A stretch of DNA of 64,000 bases from Lachnospiraceae bacterium (GCA_900199595.1 FZRB01000012.1:1-64000), one strand, 5' to 3'; shown: positions 24,426 to 33,209, numbered from the stretch's first letter. Numbers and translations: made by a program. The notes: generated from the letters alone by a model not told the origin.

Positions 24426-24776
24426 CTAATTCCATCCGTACGCCTTTTTTTGACAGTCGGTAACATGATTCAAACTAGCAAGTAATTGTTCCCGAGTACC
24501 AACATCCATTAATTCTCCACAGTAAGGACAAGGACATTTTTTTCCCCCATCATCCATAACAACACCACCTGAAACATTTTCTAACTCATCTAAGTTAAGC
24601 TCTTTGCAATCTTCAAAGGGTTTGAAATCCTCTTCTGTCATTTCATAGCCATTTTCTTTTGCAAAGTCTACCAACTTTTCTACAGGCGCCTTACTCTCAA
24701 TCATTGCATTGTACTTTTTAAAGAGTTCTTCGTTCTTTCCTATTTCCTTTATAAACTGCATTAATAGTTCGTTCAT
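24426..24776 (-). CDS. Nif11-type leader RiPP (bacteriocin-like) precursor
   Basis: 116 aa behind AGGAGGG. Residues 1-60 form the helical Nif11-like leader (LMQFIKEIGKNEELFKKYN ... LVDFAKENGYEMTEEDF), followed by the double-glycine protease site LDELENVSGG at about residues 62-71. The core peptide of about 45 residues has four Cys and one His: KKCPCPYCGELMD ... HVTDC. Precursors of this type are trimmed after GG by an ABC transporter peptidase and often modified (lanthipeptides and others). No modification enzyme or peptidase-containing transporter is seen nearby; the exporter at 25648-27928 is the only neighbouring candidate. The CPYC...HVTDC pattern could instead bind zinc. Confidence 0.82.
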   Translation of the reverse strand: MNELLMQFIKEIGKNEELFKKYNAMIESKAPVEKLVDFAKENGYEMTEEDFKPFEDCKELNLDELENVSGGVVMDDGGKKCPCPYCGELMDVGTREQLLASLNHVTDCQKKAYGWN

Positions 24777-24889
24777 ATAATACCCTCCTAGTATGATAGA
24801 TTTACTACTTTTTACTAAATAATATATTTTCTTAACTCTTTCTAACTACATTTTACCACTAAATACGCAACAAATGTGCAACAAAAAGA

Positions 24890-24975
24890 AAATACTTCAC
24901 CACCTTAGGATTTGTTCTGACAAATTCTAATGCTACTGGAATAACTAATTCAATACCTAAGAATATTTCATTTTT
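24890..24975 (-). pseudogene. Fragment of an ABC-2 permease gene
   Basis: Minus-strand translation around LVIPVALEFVRTNPKVVKY matches the intact permease at 25648-26397 (IIPVTIVFVRTNPTFAKY; 25820-25900). Only about 85 bp is left. Confidence 0.75.
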
Positions 24976-24999
24976 TTCTCTTAAACTATCAATTGAATT

Positions 25000-25265
25000 C
25001 TACAGATATACTTCTATCGTTTTCATTTTTTCAGAGAATCCCTGGCGTTCATAAAACTGCATGCCTCTTACAATCTGAGGGAATACCTGGGTACGCATGA
25101 AGTCAGCGCCTCTCGCTTTTCCGTACTCCTTACAGGCTTCGATAAGCTTTGCCCCAATTCCACCACTACGGAGTTTTTCGGATACATCAAGATCCTGCAA
25201 GTATACAACTCTTTCAGGTTTCAGACACGGAACTCTCTTTTGTTCCAATATCATAACATGGGCAA
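25000..25265 (-). pseudogene. C-terminal fragment of a GNAT acetyltransferase
   Basis: YLQDLDVSEKLRSGGIGAKLIEACKEYGKARG carries the acetyl-CoA loop and FYERQGFSEKMKTIEVYL the GNAT end, but the N-terminal half is missing and the 5' side is fused out of frame to the AbiEii-like fragment. No ribosome-binding site is present. Confidence 0.7.
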
Positions 25266-25366
25266 ATAGCTTTAAGAACAATATCTTGACAAACCCTAGC
25301 ATCCGCATTTCTATCAGAATAACCCATTTGTCTATAGTATTCTAACATTTTTTTAATGTCAGCCAT
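25264..25366 (-). pseudogene. N-terminal fragment of an AbiEii/AbiGii-type nucleotidyltransferase toxin
   Basis: From ATG 25366: MADIKKMLEYYRQMG then DARVCQDIVLKAI, the usual start of AbiEii-family toxins of type IV toxin-antitoxin systems. It breaks off before the nucleotidyltransferase motif, where a GNAT fragment begins. The ATG overlaps the antitoxin stop (TGATG). Confidence 0.65.
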
Positions 25367-25630
25367 CAAAACACCTCCAACTGCAATGTTTCCATTATCT
25401 TATTACTTTTAGGTGCCATAAGTGCTATATCTTGAATCTCTTGAATATTTAATTGAGGAAGAATCTTTCGATAATTTAATATAACTTCCTTGTAATAATC
25501 AAAGGAAAGCTTACTCTTATATCTAACAAGTTCAATCAACATACGTTCTTTACTGTATATATGAATATCAAAACCTTTGTGAATAACAGTTTCTAACCAG
25601 ATTGATTGTATTATGACTCTTATTTCACAT
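25366..25630 (-). pseudogene. C-terminal part of an AbiEi-like antitoxin
   Basis: Translation QSIWLETVIHKGFDIHIYSKERMLIELVRYKSKL then SFDYYKEVILNYRK and MAPKSNKIMETLQLEVF is typical of the AbiEi antitoxin C-terminal domain. A stop directly upstream (near 25630) removes the N-terminal winged helix. With the toxin scrap it marks a dead AbiE module. Confidence 0.7.
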
Positions 25631-25647
25631 TATAATAATCAAATTCT

Positions 25648-26397
25648 TTAAAAATCCAGTTCTTTTTTCCTGAATATAATAATAGATGCAATTATTGCTG
25701 CAAATACATAGACTGCAAGAATAATGAAAAGCTTTAATAGACCTGCCCCCACCTGTCCCATCATAAAATCACTGAACATCGAAGAAGCAGCACCATCAAG
25801 ATAGAGTTTTTCTATGTTATACTTTGCAAAAGTAGGGTTTGTTCTGACAAATACTATTGTAACCGGAATTATCATATTAATACTCAGGAATGCAAGTATT
25901 CCAAGAACATTATTCTCTGTTATAAAGAAAATCAAAGCTGCTATTGATATACTTGCCGCTGTAAAAATAAGTTCATTCACAAATGTTAAGAATAAAAATC
26001 TTATTTCCAGCGAAGTAAGACTGATGCCAAGTCCTGCTTGAAGTCCAAATATCAAAGCCCCTCCACAGAGATACATTCCACCAATTATAATCAAAGCATC
26101 AAGAAACTTTGCTATGATAAACTTCTTTCTGTTAATTCCTCGTCCAACTACATTTATATATGCAGTAGACTTAAAATCATCAGCATAAATATTTAATACA
26201 AGAATTGTTCCCAACACGAGTCCCACATAGCTCATACCATCTGCGGCTGCCACTGCAAATCCAAAATTCCTATCCGGAGCCTTGGATACTTGATAGAATA
26301 TCTCTCCGGCAACTACCGCTACCATAAATATAAATGCAATCCAGATTGACTTTTTCTTTAATATCCTTTGCATATCTGCTTTTATAAGATTTCTCAT
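25648..26397 (-). CDS. ABC-2 type transporter permease
   Basis: 249 aa, six hydrophobic segments. Starts MRNLIKADMQRILKKKSIW, typical of ABC-2 permeases, and contains the conserved ADDFKSTAYINVVGRGINRKKFIIAKF cytosolic loop shared with the sister permease. Its start overlaps the stop of the upstream permease (ATGA 26394-26397). It is the last gene of the peptidase-ATPase-permease-permease operon. A decayed piece of a second copy lies downstream at 24890-24975. Confidence 0.88.
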   Translation of the reverse strand: MRNLIKADMQRILKKKSIWIAFIFMVAVVAGEIFYQVSKAPDRNFGFAVAAADGMSYVGLVLGTILVLNIYADDFKSTAYINVVGRGINRKKFIIAKFLDALIIIGGMYLCGGALIFGLQAGLGISLTSLEIRFLFLTFVNELIFTAASISIAALIFFITENNVLGILAFLSINMIIPVTIVFVRTNPTFAKYNIEKLYLDGAASSMFSDFMMGQVGAGLLKLFIILAVYVFAAIIASIIIFRKKELDF

Positions 26398-27110
26398 AGA
26401 TCTATCTCCCTCTTCTTAAATAGTATTACCGATAAGAGGACTACTCCACCGATGTATATGACTATTGCCGGTATGATATGCCAGCCGAAATTACCAGCTG
26501 CAAATATGGCATAAGACTTATCAAGAAGTCCGTCAAAACTCAGGTCATAAACAGGCATAGTGAACTTATTCTGAATCATAGTAAGTGCCATTCTTGAAAC
26601 TGCCAACAGGACAAGCAGGACTGTCATTCCTCCGGATGTACTCCAGGTTGAAAATACCACTAAAGAGGCAACTGCAAAGAACCCTATTCCTCTTAATATA
26701 CAGAAAAGACAGAATACAAGAAGTGATAGATTCTGATTCGGCGTAACTGCTAATCCTGCAGTCATATTCTTGATCAGAACGATTATATATGCTACTGAGT
26801 AAAATGCTGTAAGTACCGCTGTGACATCCAGCAGTTTTGCGAATATAACTTTCTTACGCGATAATCCCTTACCGATAAGATTAATAACGGAGCCACTATT
26901 AAAATCATCTGAATATATCCCCATAAATATCGGTATGCTCACGCCAAACAGCATTAATGAATTTAAATAGCTTTTTGCATATTCTATCTGGTCAGCAGCT
27001 GTATCTGCTGATTCTCTGGTTGCCAGAAATACCAGTATCAAGACTGTTATTATATAGAAAGACGGTTTGCGGAATAATCTTCCAAGATCCGCGCGTATTA
27101 CATTTCTCAT
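26394..27110 (-). CDS. ABC-2 type transporter permease
   Basis: 238 aa, six hydrophobic segments, beginning MRNVIRADLGRLFRKPSFYI. The loop YSDDFNSGSVINLIGKGLSRKKVIFAKL matches the sister gene, so the two are paralogues that probably pair in one transporter. Start overlaps the ATPase stop (ATGA 27107-27110). The operon probably exports, or gives immunity to, a peptide or drug; the substrate cannot be read from the sequence. Confidence 0.88.
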   Translation of the reverse strand: MRNVIRADLGRLFRKPSFYIITVLILVFLATRESADTAADQIEYAKSYLNSLMLFGVSIPIFMGIYSDDFNSGSVINLIGKGLSRKKVIFAKLLDVTAVLTAFYSVAYIIVLIKNMTAGLAVTPNQNLSLLVFCLFCILRGIGFFAVASLVVFSTWSTSGGMTVLLVLLAVSRMALTMIQNKFTMPVYDLSFDGLLDKSYAIFAAGNFGWHIIPAIVIYIGGVVLLSVILFKKREIDL

Positions 27111-27928
27111 TCTTCTGAACCTCCGATCATGCGGAAGTAGAAATCCTCAAGCGAAGACTTCTCAACCACTTCACGTAAAACTTTGATACCATTTTCTTCC
27201 AGTATTTCTTTTGCCCTCTCTGCATCCTCTACTGCTATCTCAACTACAGGCTGATTATCCTGAAGATCATCCTGAGTTATTTCTTTTACAACAATACCCT
27301 CATTAACTATTCCGAATCTATCTGCGGTATTCTCAAGCTCTGACAGGATATGACTTGATACGATAACAGTCATACCGAACTCATCTCTGAGCCTCTGAAT
27401 CAGATGACGGATATCGGCTATACCTTGTGGATCAAGACCATTTGTAGGCTCATCCAAAATGAGTATCTCAGGATTTCCAATAATCGCATTTGCAATTCCA
27501 AGGCGCTGGCCCATACCAAGTGAATATTTCTTAACAGGTTTCTTTACATCCTTAAGTCCAACGATTTCAAGAACTCTCTCTATCTCTTTCTTCTGTTCTT
27601 TTTTAGGAATACCTTTTAATGTTGCCGTATAACGAAGATTATTACGGGCATTCAGATATCCGTAGAATCTTGTACCTACCAGAAAACCTATCTTTGAACG
27701 GTTAGCATAGAGCTGCTTGTTGGTGGTTGAATTATCTATGGACACGGTGCCGTCATTTACTTCGGACAACCCCAGTATCATCTTGAAAATCGTGGTTTTA
27801 CCTGCACCATTTCGACCTATAAGTCCATATATATCTCCACGGTTAACCTGCATGTTTACGCCTTTCAGCACCTCATGGTTACCATAGGATTTTTTTACAT
27901 TATCTAACTTAATTACTGCCTCACTCAT
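27107..27928 (-). CDS. ABC transporter ATP-binding protein
   Basis: About 273 aa from the ATG at 27928 behind AAAGGAAT; the frame extends seven codons further. Walker A GLIGRNGAGKTTIFK, signature YSLGMGQRLGIANA, Walker B EILILDEPTNGLDPQG and the H-loop VIVSSHIL are all intact. It belongs to the CcmA/BcrA-like group that energises ABC-2 permeases. It lies 14 bp after the M13 peptidase and overlaps the first permease, forming a four-gene operon. Confidence 0.93.
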   Translation of the reverse strand: MSEAVIKLDNVKKSYGNHEVLKGVNMQVNRGDIYGLIGRNGAGKTTIFKMILGLSEVNDGTVSIDNSTTNKQLYANRSKIGFLVGTRFYGYLNARNNLRYTATLKGIPKKEQKKEIERVLEIVGLKDVKKPVKKYSLGMGQRLGIANAIIGNPEILILDEPTNGLDPQGIADIRHLIQRLRDEFGMTVIVSSHILSELENTADRFGIVNEGIVVKEITQDDLQDNQPVVEIAVEDAERAKEILEENGIKVLREVVEKSSLEDFYFRMIGGSEE

Positions 27929-27942
27929 TTTATATTCCTTTC

Positions 27943-30024
27943 CTACCATACTTTTATTCTTCTTTCAGGTGCGAGATACATTCCATCACCTTCTTTTATT
28001 CCGTAAGTGTCGTAAAATTCATCAAACTGTTGAAGTCCTATATTAACTCTGTAAAATGCTAACGGATGTGAATCACTTGATATAAGCTTTTTCTCTGTGT
28101 CAACAGACACATTTGTTCTCCATATAGTTGCAAATCTTCTGAAGTACAGGTCATAATTAAAGTCCTTTTCTTTCTCTGCAAGATGAAGAGTTGCCTTTAT
28201 TCCACCCATATCAGCAGTAGCTTCCGCGCATACGTTTGGTCCCAAAACCATTCCGGAACCGGTAAATGGAGTCTGAGATGTATAGTAGTTTGCTACAAAA
28301 GTATTTTTATCATTAAATTCTTTTAGATCATCATCTGAAAGGAATGGATTATTATATCCTTCTTTATCATACTGGGAACCGTTTTTATCAAAGCCATGAG
28401 TTATCTCATGTCCCACAACTGTAAAGAGTCCTCCAAGCTTCTCTTCGTAGGTCATATCTTTCGAATATATAGGAGCTTCAAGTATTCCTGCGAAAATGTA
28501 TATTCCGTTTGTCTGTGAACTATACATAGCATTTGTTATAGTTGTTGAAAGATTCTGATTCATTGGATCCCAGTAATCTCTATCGTAGTTTTCTTTTGAT
28601 AACCAGCCTATATGTTCCATCTCAAATCGTCTGGAGGCAAGGTAAGCTTCAAGAAAACTTCCACCTTCTTCGTGGGACTTGATATCCAGCTTTCCGTAAT
28701 CAACAGTATCGAAATCCTGAATTGCGATATGAATATTAATAGCCTTCAACTTCTCGATACAAGCCTTCTTCCCTTCTTCAGACAGCCAATCCTCACTTGC
28801 GAATATATCCTCAAAACCAGCAAGCAGATTCTCTGTAATTGTTGTAAGTTCATCTATGGTGCTGTCATCGAAACAGTTTTCTACATATACCTGGTTCATG
28901 GCTCCTACCATCGGAGTCTTTGCGATATACTGCTCAAACATAAGAGCATCTTCCAGCTGTTCAGGAGTTTGATCGTAATTATCTTCTTCCTTGAGCTTTG
29001 GTTTATCAATCTCTTTCATCTTGTCATATATGTCTCTGTCCAGATACTGCGAAGCCTTAAAACAATAATTAACGATAAGGAAGGATTTGATATCTTCCAG
29101 ATTGCTTTGCTTACATAGAGATGCAAGTTTTTTTGCATAATCAGGATTAATAGCGATATAAGGAGCATCGGAAAGCCCCCATCCTTCTAAGATCTTCTCC
29201 ATTGGGAATTTCCCTGCCAGCTTTACTGCTTTTTCGTGAGTGTATGTAATATCATCTATTTTTTCTACAGCCAGCAGATTTTCACTTCCGACAAGTTTTT
29301 TCTCCCAGGCTACACAGCCGTTAAAGAGCTTTTCGGCCTCTTCATCACTGTAACCCATCTTTCCCAGGATAAATCCAGCCTTATCGCTGGTCTTTTCAAA
29401 CTTTTCAAAACTAGAGGCTCCATCCATGTTAAAATAGATACTGTTGTCTCCATATTCAGACATGATCAGATCCGGTGCTGTAAAGAAAACCATGTAGTTT
29501 TCTTTATATTTCTCTGAATGCATTATATAATCAGAATTTGTTGTTATAGGTCCCAGGAACAAAGGATTCCTTACCGGGTCAGCCATATAATCATACAGTT
29601 CATTCACACTGCTTATGGACTTTATGTCTTCGAGGTAAGGTCTAAGTGGTTCTACACCGTCCTTAGCTCTGTCATCCCAATTTGAGGCGAGCCCATAATA
29701 GGTTCTAAGACATTTTGCAGTTTCGCCTTCGATAGAATCATCTGTTACGATACGCTTCTTATTCTCGATAACTGCATCTACCACATCCTGAAATGTACCC
29801 TTGTAAGTTTCACCAACCTCATTCTTCCAGGACTGATTAACCGCTGCGGCGAAATCATTCTTCACGTCAAACTCCCCATCCGCCGGGACTGTTCCTATCA
29901 GATCGGAGTCCACCCATTTGTTAGTGATTCCCGTCATAGCGCTTAGAAATTCTCCCATGCTGCATGCTGTAAGTGACATAGACATCGTCACTGCACATAC
30001 AACAGATAATAGTTTCTTTTTCAT
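27943..30024 (-). CDS. M13 family metallopeptidase, lipoprotein
   Basis: About 693 aa from the ATG at 30024 behind AAGGAG. The N-terminus MKKKLLSVVCAVTMSMSLTAC is a lipoprotein signal with lipobox LTAC, so the enzyme is anchored outside the membrane. The zinc site is VVGHEITHGFD, with the third ligand in CAEATADMGG (ExxxD). Neprilysin/PepO-like endopeptidases cut short peptides. Being in one operon with a peptide-type ABC exporter, it may process or destroy peptides at the surface (inference). The usual C-terminal CxxW ending is not seen; it ends RRIKVW. Confidence 0.9.
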   Translation of the reverse strand: MKKKLLSVVCAVTMSMSLTACSMGEFLSAMTGITNKWVDSDLIGTVPADGEFDVKNDFAAAVNQSWKNEVGETYKGTFQDVVDAVIENKKRIVTDDSIEGETAKCLRTYYGLASNWDDRAKDGVEPLRPYLEDIKSISSVNELYDYMADPVRNPLFLGPITTNSDYIMHSEKYKENYMVFFTAPDLIMSEYGDNSIYFNMDGASSFEKFEKTSDKAGFILGKMGYSDEEAEKLFNGCVAWEKKLVGSENLLAVEKIDDITYTHEKAVKLAGKFPMEKILEGWGLSDAPYIAINPDYAKKLASLCKQSNLEDIKSFLIVNYCFKASQYLDRDIYDKMKEIDKPKLKEEDNYDQTPEQLEDALMFEQYIAKTPMVGAMNQVYVENCFDDSTIDELTTITENLLAGFEDIFASEDWLSEEGKKACIEKLKAINIHIAIQDFDTVDYGKLDIKSHEEGGSFLEAYLASRRFEMEHIGWLSKENYDRDYWDPMNQNLSTTITNAMYSSQTNGIYIFAGILEAPIYSKDMTYEEKLGGLFTVVGHEITHGFDKNGSQYDKEGYNNPFLSDDDLKEFNDKNTFVANYYTSQTPFTGSGMVLGPNVCAEATADMGGIKATLHLAEKEKDFNYDLYFRRFATIWRTNVSVDTEKKLISSDSHPLAFYRVNIGLQQFDEFYDTYGIKEGDGMYLAPERRIKVW

Positions 30025-30156
30025 CAAATTCTCCTTCACATAGTTGTTCTAATATTAGACGATGTGATATTACAACAAATGACTCTTTATACGTGTAAAT
30101 CCGTTGCGAAATGAAAAAAACTAGTCGTGAATGGTAATTTTATTTGACAAAACATC

Positions 30157-30191
30157 AAAAAAAGGAGTCCTTTTGACTCGGACCCCTTTTT
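30157..30191. terminator. Bidirectional terminator between ylmH and the peptidase operon
   Basis: AAAAAAAGGAGTCC paired with GGACCCCTTTTT, a 12-bp stem with one mismatch, directly after the ylmH stop. Confidence 0.75.
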
Positions 30192-30194
30192 ATT

Positions 30195-30950
30195 TCAAAC
30201 ATATCTCTTTATCCTGACACTTAGCTTATTCTTTCTGGTAATGCCTTCGTCTCCGTCATATATGAATCTTCCTTTTCCTCTGACAGAAACGATATCCCCT
30301 TCTTTTAAAGATTTGGCATTTCCGGTCATCTCACGACCATTTACAAACACCTTTCCCTCGGATATCACTTTGATAGCCATATCTCTGGAAAGCTTATATA
30401 CTCTTGCTATAATTGCATCCAGCCTGTTGCTGCTGACAATTATGCTTTCTTCAGATATCTCGGGAGTTATACTGTCCGGTATTGATTCACACACCTGAAC
30501 CTTTACGCTGGTGTGCTTCACAGAAGACAGATTCTCCAATATGTATTCGCTGATTGAATCAGCCACAAATATATAGCATTCATTTTCCTTTACGAAAATG
30601 TCACCCAGTTTTGTTCTTTCTATACCAAGCCCGATAACCGAGCCAAGAAAGTCTCTGTGAGTAAGTGTTTCTGCAAATTTCTTCTGAAGAGGACTTACAT
30701 GAAGCAGCGTAATTGGAAAGCTTTCATCATATCCGCAGTTATCAATAGATCCGAATCTCACCATACATCTCTCGCATCCATCAATTCCTCCGAATACAGT
30801 TAAGCCTGCAAAGCTAAGTTCCCTTTCTATAGCATAAAAAGCAGACAGCTGAAGCATATCCAGAAAGTCTGTAAAGACGTATCTGTTTTCGCTATAGGAC
30901 CTGTCTGCTAATTCCTTAAATCTTTTTTCAATCTCAATATTTGTTTTCAT
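30195..30950 (-). CDS. ylmH: YlmH-like S4-domain RNA-binding protein
   Basis: 251 aa. N-terminal alpha/beta part with FTDFLDMLQLSAFY and GGIDGCERCMVRFG, middle FLGSVIGLGIERTKLGDI, and a C-terminal S4 domain RLDAIIARVYKLSRDMAIKVISEGKVFVNGR. This matches YlmH, found near division genes in Gram-positives and shown to bind ribosomal complexes in Bacillus, acting in ribosome rescue. Here it is not beside ftsZ/sepF but 20 bp after the TerD-like protein gene, suggesting a joint transcript with that RNA-linked locus. Confidence 0.9.
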   Translation of the reverse strand: MKTNIEIEKRFKELADRSYSENRYVFTDFLDMLQLSAFYAIERELSFAGLTVFGGIDGCERCMVRFGSIDNCGYDESFPITLLHVSPLQKKFAETLTHRDFLGSVIGLGIERTKLGDIFVKENECYIFVADSISEYILENLSSVKHTSVKVQVCESIPDSITPEISEESIIVSSNRLDAIIARVYKLSRDMAIKVISEGKVFVNGREMTGNAKSLKEGDIVSVRGKGRFIYDGDEGITRKNKLSVRIKRYV

Positions 30951-30970
30951 AGCATGTATGCTCTTTAAGA

Positions 30971-33019
30971 TTACTTATTCATTAAAGCAATCATCTTCTC
31001 AACGTCATATTCTCTGATAACCTGAACACCTTCTGCAACTTCGACTTCCTTATCTGTAACGACTACCTCAGCTTCAGATATATCTGAAACTACTTCAGCC
31101 GCCATCATCTCAAAGAAGGAGTATACATTTATGATGTCAGTAACATGAAAATAATCTGTTATGAAGTCCATTGAGGTTGTACCTGCCACAGCCACTCTGC
31201 TGTCCCTGGCCATGTTCAGCCAGATAAATTCGTTGGTCCAAAGATCCAGACCGAACAGATAAGCAAATGTGCTGTCGCAGTCAATCACAAATGATGACTT
31301 TACTGTCTTAGGTTCATATACCTTTCCACTGTCTTCTATATCCCTGGTCATATAACCGGCCTTACAGAAGCATTTATCAAAGTTCACTCTGGAATATACA
31401 TTATCACAGAATATCATATAATGAACATCCGGATATTCCTTTCTGAACTCATTCATATCTATATCAAAGTATTCTGAACCACCATTATAACCACTTGTTT
31501 CATCACCGGAATATGTGATCGCCGCAGACTGTTTTCCAGCCATGGTTCTCCATGAAAACTCAGTTCTGTTTCCCTTATCATCGATACCGAATACAGAAAG
31601 ATCTATATCGTTGACCTTCTCCCAGTAGGTGAAGGCACGTAGTTTCTTAGTAACCGGCATCTTTATTCTTGAGCCCTTTGTAAGGACACCAAAGCCACTT
31701 TGTGAAGTATTCTCCTGAACCGGAAGTGCATAGTTGACCATATCAGGATCGATATAAACCTTTCCAAGTCTGTCCTTAAGAACTGACTCAAGGTTTTCCC
31801 TGATTCTGGAAGCCAGCATATGTGCCTGTCCCTGTGTTATGACTGACTTCCTCTTTCTCAGCTCTTCGTTAGTTTCAGTATGAACCTTCATTTTATTGTA
31901 TTTAGTGAACTTAAATGTTCTTGGCATAGTACCCTTACTGGTCTGAGAATACTGTATAAGCAGCTGGATCAGAACGATTATATTCTTTGTATCCATGCAA
32001 CTTATGATATATTCCATATCTTCAGTTGATTCACATCTGCTGATGATATAGTTAAGATTTCTAAGCACAGCTGCTGACCCCTTGCCTGTCCTGAGGGCAT
32101 CTACAGCAGCCTTTATATTTTTCTGAGCCATAGCCCTTTCGAAATCGGAATATACAGAAAGATTTTCATCTCCCCTCATAGCATCAAGAAACTTTACTGC
32201 CTCATCAGACTTTGCCTTATAATGGATATGATGAAGCAGACCATTCCAAAGCTTTTTCTTTTCATAGCAGTTTCTTATATCTACTCTGCCACGCATAAAC
32301 ATTCTGTCTATCACTGCTGTGATGAACTTTCTGTCCTGATTCTTAAGATTCAGCTTCTTTATGTTCTTATTATCATATTCACTGTAGTTTATTTCATCTA
32401 CAAGCTTTATAACGTCTGACATTACTATGTAGTCAGAAAATGTAATATCACGCATACTTGTAAGAAGCTTGATAGCTGTATTCTTGGAAGCTATATCCTC
32501 CGGTACAAACTTAAAATCAGCTATATAAGATTTAACCAGCTCAAACTGCTCATCACTGAGAGGTCTTGTACCTGCAAGCAGGTCATTTACAAATTCTCCA
32601 AGAACTGCCTCAGCATCTGCTTCACTTATGATAGAAAAATCCTTTATGTCCGCATTTTCCTTAAAGGCTGTTCTTTCAAACTGCTCCTCAAAGAGGGAAT
32701 GACCGGCCTCGGAGAAATCACCAAAGCCATAGGTAACTGTATAGTGTGCCAGCTGATCAAAGATTAGCTGATCTGTAGTCAGTTCCCTGACAGTCTTTGG
32801 AAAGCCAACATAGAAAGGCTCCGGTACATTTTCGCCCAGACGCTCGGATACAAAACGGATCATATCCTTTGAAATCAACTTTTCTCCCTCAGTTATTCTG
32901 ATATTGAAAAGATTTGCAAGAGCAAACAGAGTCTCAAACTGATTCTCAGTTGTTTCAACATCTGCTTCTCTTACCAAAATATGCTTATTAAATAGATAAT
33001 TTTTGTATATTGTATTCAT
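30971..33019 (-). CDS. Large helical-repeat protein with C-terminal TerD-like domain
   Basis: About 682 aa from the ATG at 33019 behind GAGGAAAT; the upstream in-frame ATG is inside the leader hairpin. Residues 1 to about 420 appear all-helical, possibly HEAT-like (LWNGLLHHIHYK, GSAAVLRNLNYIISR). Residues about 450-640 fit a TerD-like beta-sandwich: NDIDLSVFGIDDKGN, ITYSGDETSGYNGGSEYFDI and VHYMIFCDNVYS, the usual SGDn-G-GD calcium-binding region in altered form. No von Willebrand MIDAS (DxSxS) is seen. The 5' region carries three tandem structured RNAs including a permuted tRNA mimic (33060-33338) and an XRE regulator gene. It may bind these RNAs in a Ro-like way; that is my inference. Confidence 0.7.
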   Translation of the reverse strand: MNTIYKNYLFNKHILVREADVETTENQFETLFALANLFNIRITEGEKLISKDMIRFVSERLGENVPEPFYVGFPKTVRELTTDQLIFDQLAHYTVTYGFGDFSEAGHSLFEEQFERTAFKENADIKDFSIISEADAEAVLGEFVNDLLAGTRPLSDEQFELVKSYIADFKFVPEDIASKNTAIKLLTSMRDITFSDYIVMSDVIKLVDEINYSEYDNKNIKKLNLKNQDRKFITAVIDRMFMRGRVDIRNCYEKKKLWNGLLHHIHYKAKSDEAVKFLDAMRGDENLSVYSDFERAMAQKNIKAAVDALRTGKGSAAVLRNLNYIISRCESTEDMEYIISCMDTKNIIVLIQLLIQYSQTSKGTMPRTFKFTKYNKMKVHTETNEELRKRKSVITQGQAHMLASRIRENLESVLKDRLGKVYIDPDMVNYALPVQENTSQSGFGVLTKGSRIKMPVTKKLRAFTYWEKVNDIDLSVFGIDDKGNRTEFSWRTMAGKQSAAITYSGDETSGYNGGSEYFDIDMNEFRKEYPDVHYMIFCDNVYSRVNFDKCFCKAGYMTRDIEDSGKVYEPKTVKSSFVIDCDSTFAYLFGLDLWTNEFIWLNMARDSRVAVAGTTSMDFITDYFHVTDIINVYSFFEMMAAEVVSDISEAEVVVTDKEVEVAEGVQVIREYDVEKMIALMNK

Positions 33020-33034
33020 TATTTCCTCATTTCC

Positions 33035-33057
33035 GTGCCGGTGTATTCCACCGACAC
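33035..33057 (-). promoter_or_regulatory. Leader hairpin before the TerD-like gene
   Basis: 9-bp stem GTGTCGGTG/CACCGGCAC with a 5-nt loop, 16 nt upstream of the start codon and just before the ribosome-binding site. There is no T-run, so it is not a terminator; it may guard the RNA end or translation start. Confidence 0.5.
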
Positions 33058-33059
33058 TA

Positions 33060-33137
33060 TACACTTAATATTTTGTCACTATCATTCAGGAATCGAACCT
33101 GTAAAACCAGTTTGAAGTAAGTGACAATAGCTGTGTA
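33060..33137 (-). ncRNA. Structured RNA unit C (Y-RNA-like, T-arm only)
   Basis: Outer stem TACAC/GTGTA, internal loop AGCTA opposite AATATTAA, then a perfect 8-bp stem TTGTCACT/AGTGACAA. TACTTCA follows, and a tRNA-like T arm CAGG-TTCGATT-CCTG caps the unit. No D arm is present. The plan is shared with units A and B, but the stem sequence is different. Confidence 0.7.
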
Positions 33138-33143
33138 AAAAGC

Positions 33144-33202
33144 GGCGATATTGGTATATTAAACGGATTAACAATCGAATGAAGTAAATATACCTAGCTG
33201 CC
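33144..33202 (-). ncRNA. Structured RNA unit B (reduced)
   Basis: Outer GGC/GCC, internal loop AGCTA opposite AATATC, perfect 8-bp stem GGTATATT/AATATACC, then TACTTCA and TTCGATT in a simple apical loop. Same plan as units A and C without the tRNA-like arms. Confidence 0.65.
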
Positions 33203-33209
33203 ATATTGT

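Noticed and set aside
30971-33019. Canonical Ro/TROVE protein
   Set aside because: I cannot see the C-terminal von Willebrand MIDAS motif, and the C-terminus fits TerD instead. A Ro-like role stays an inference from the RNA units.
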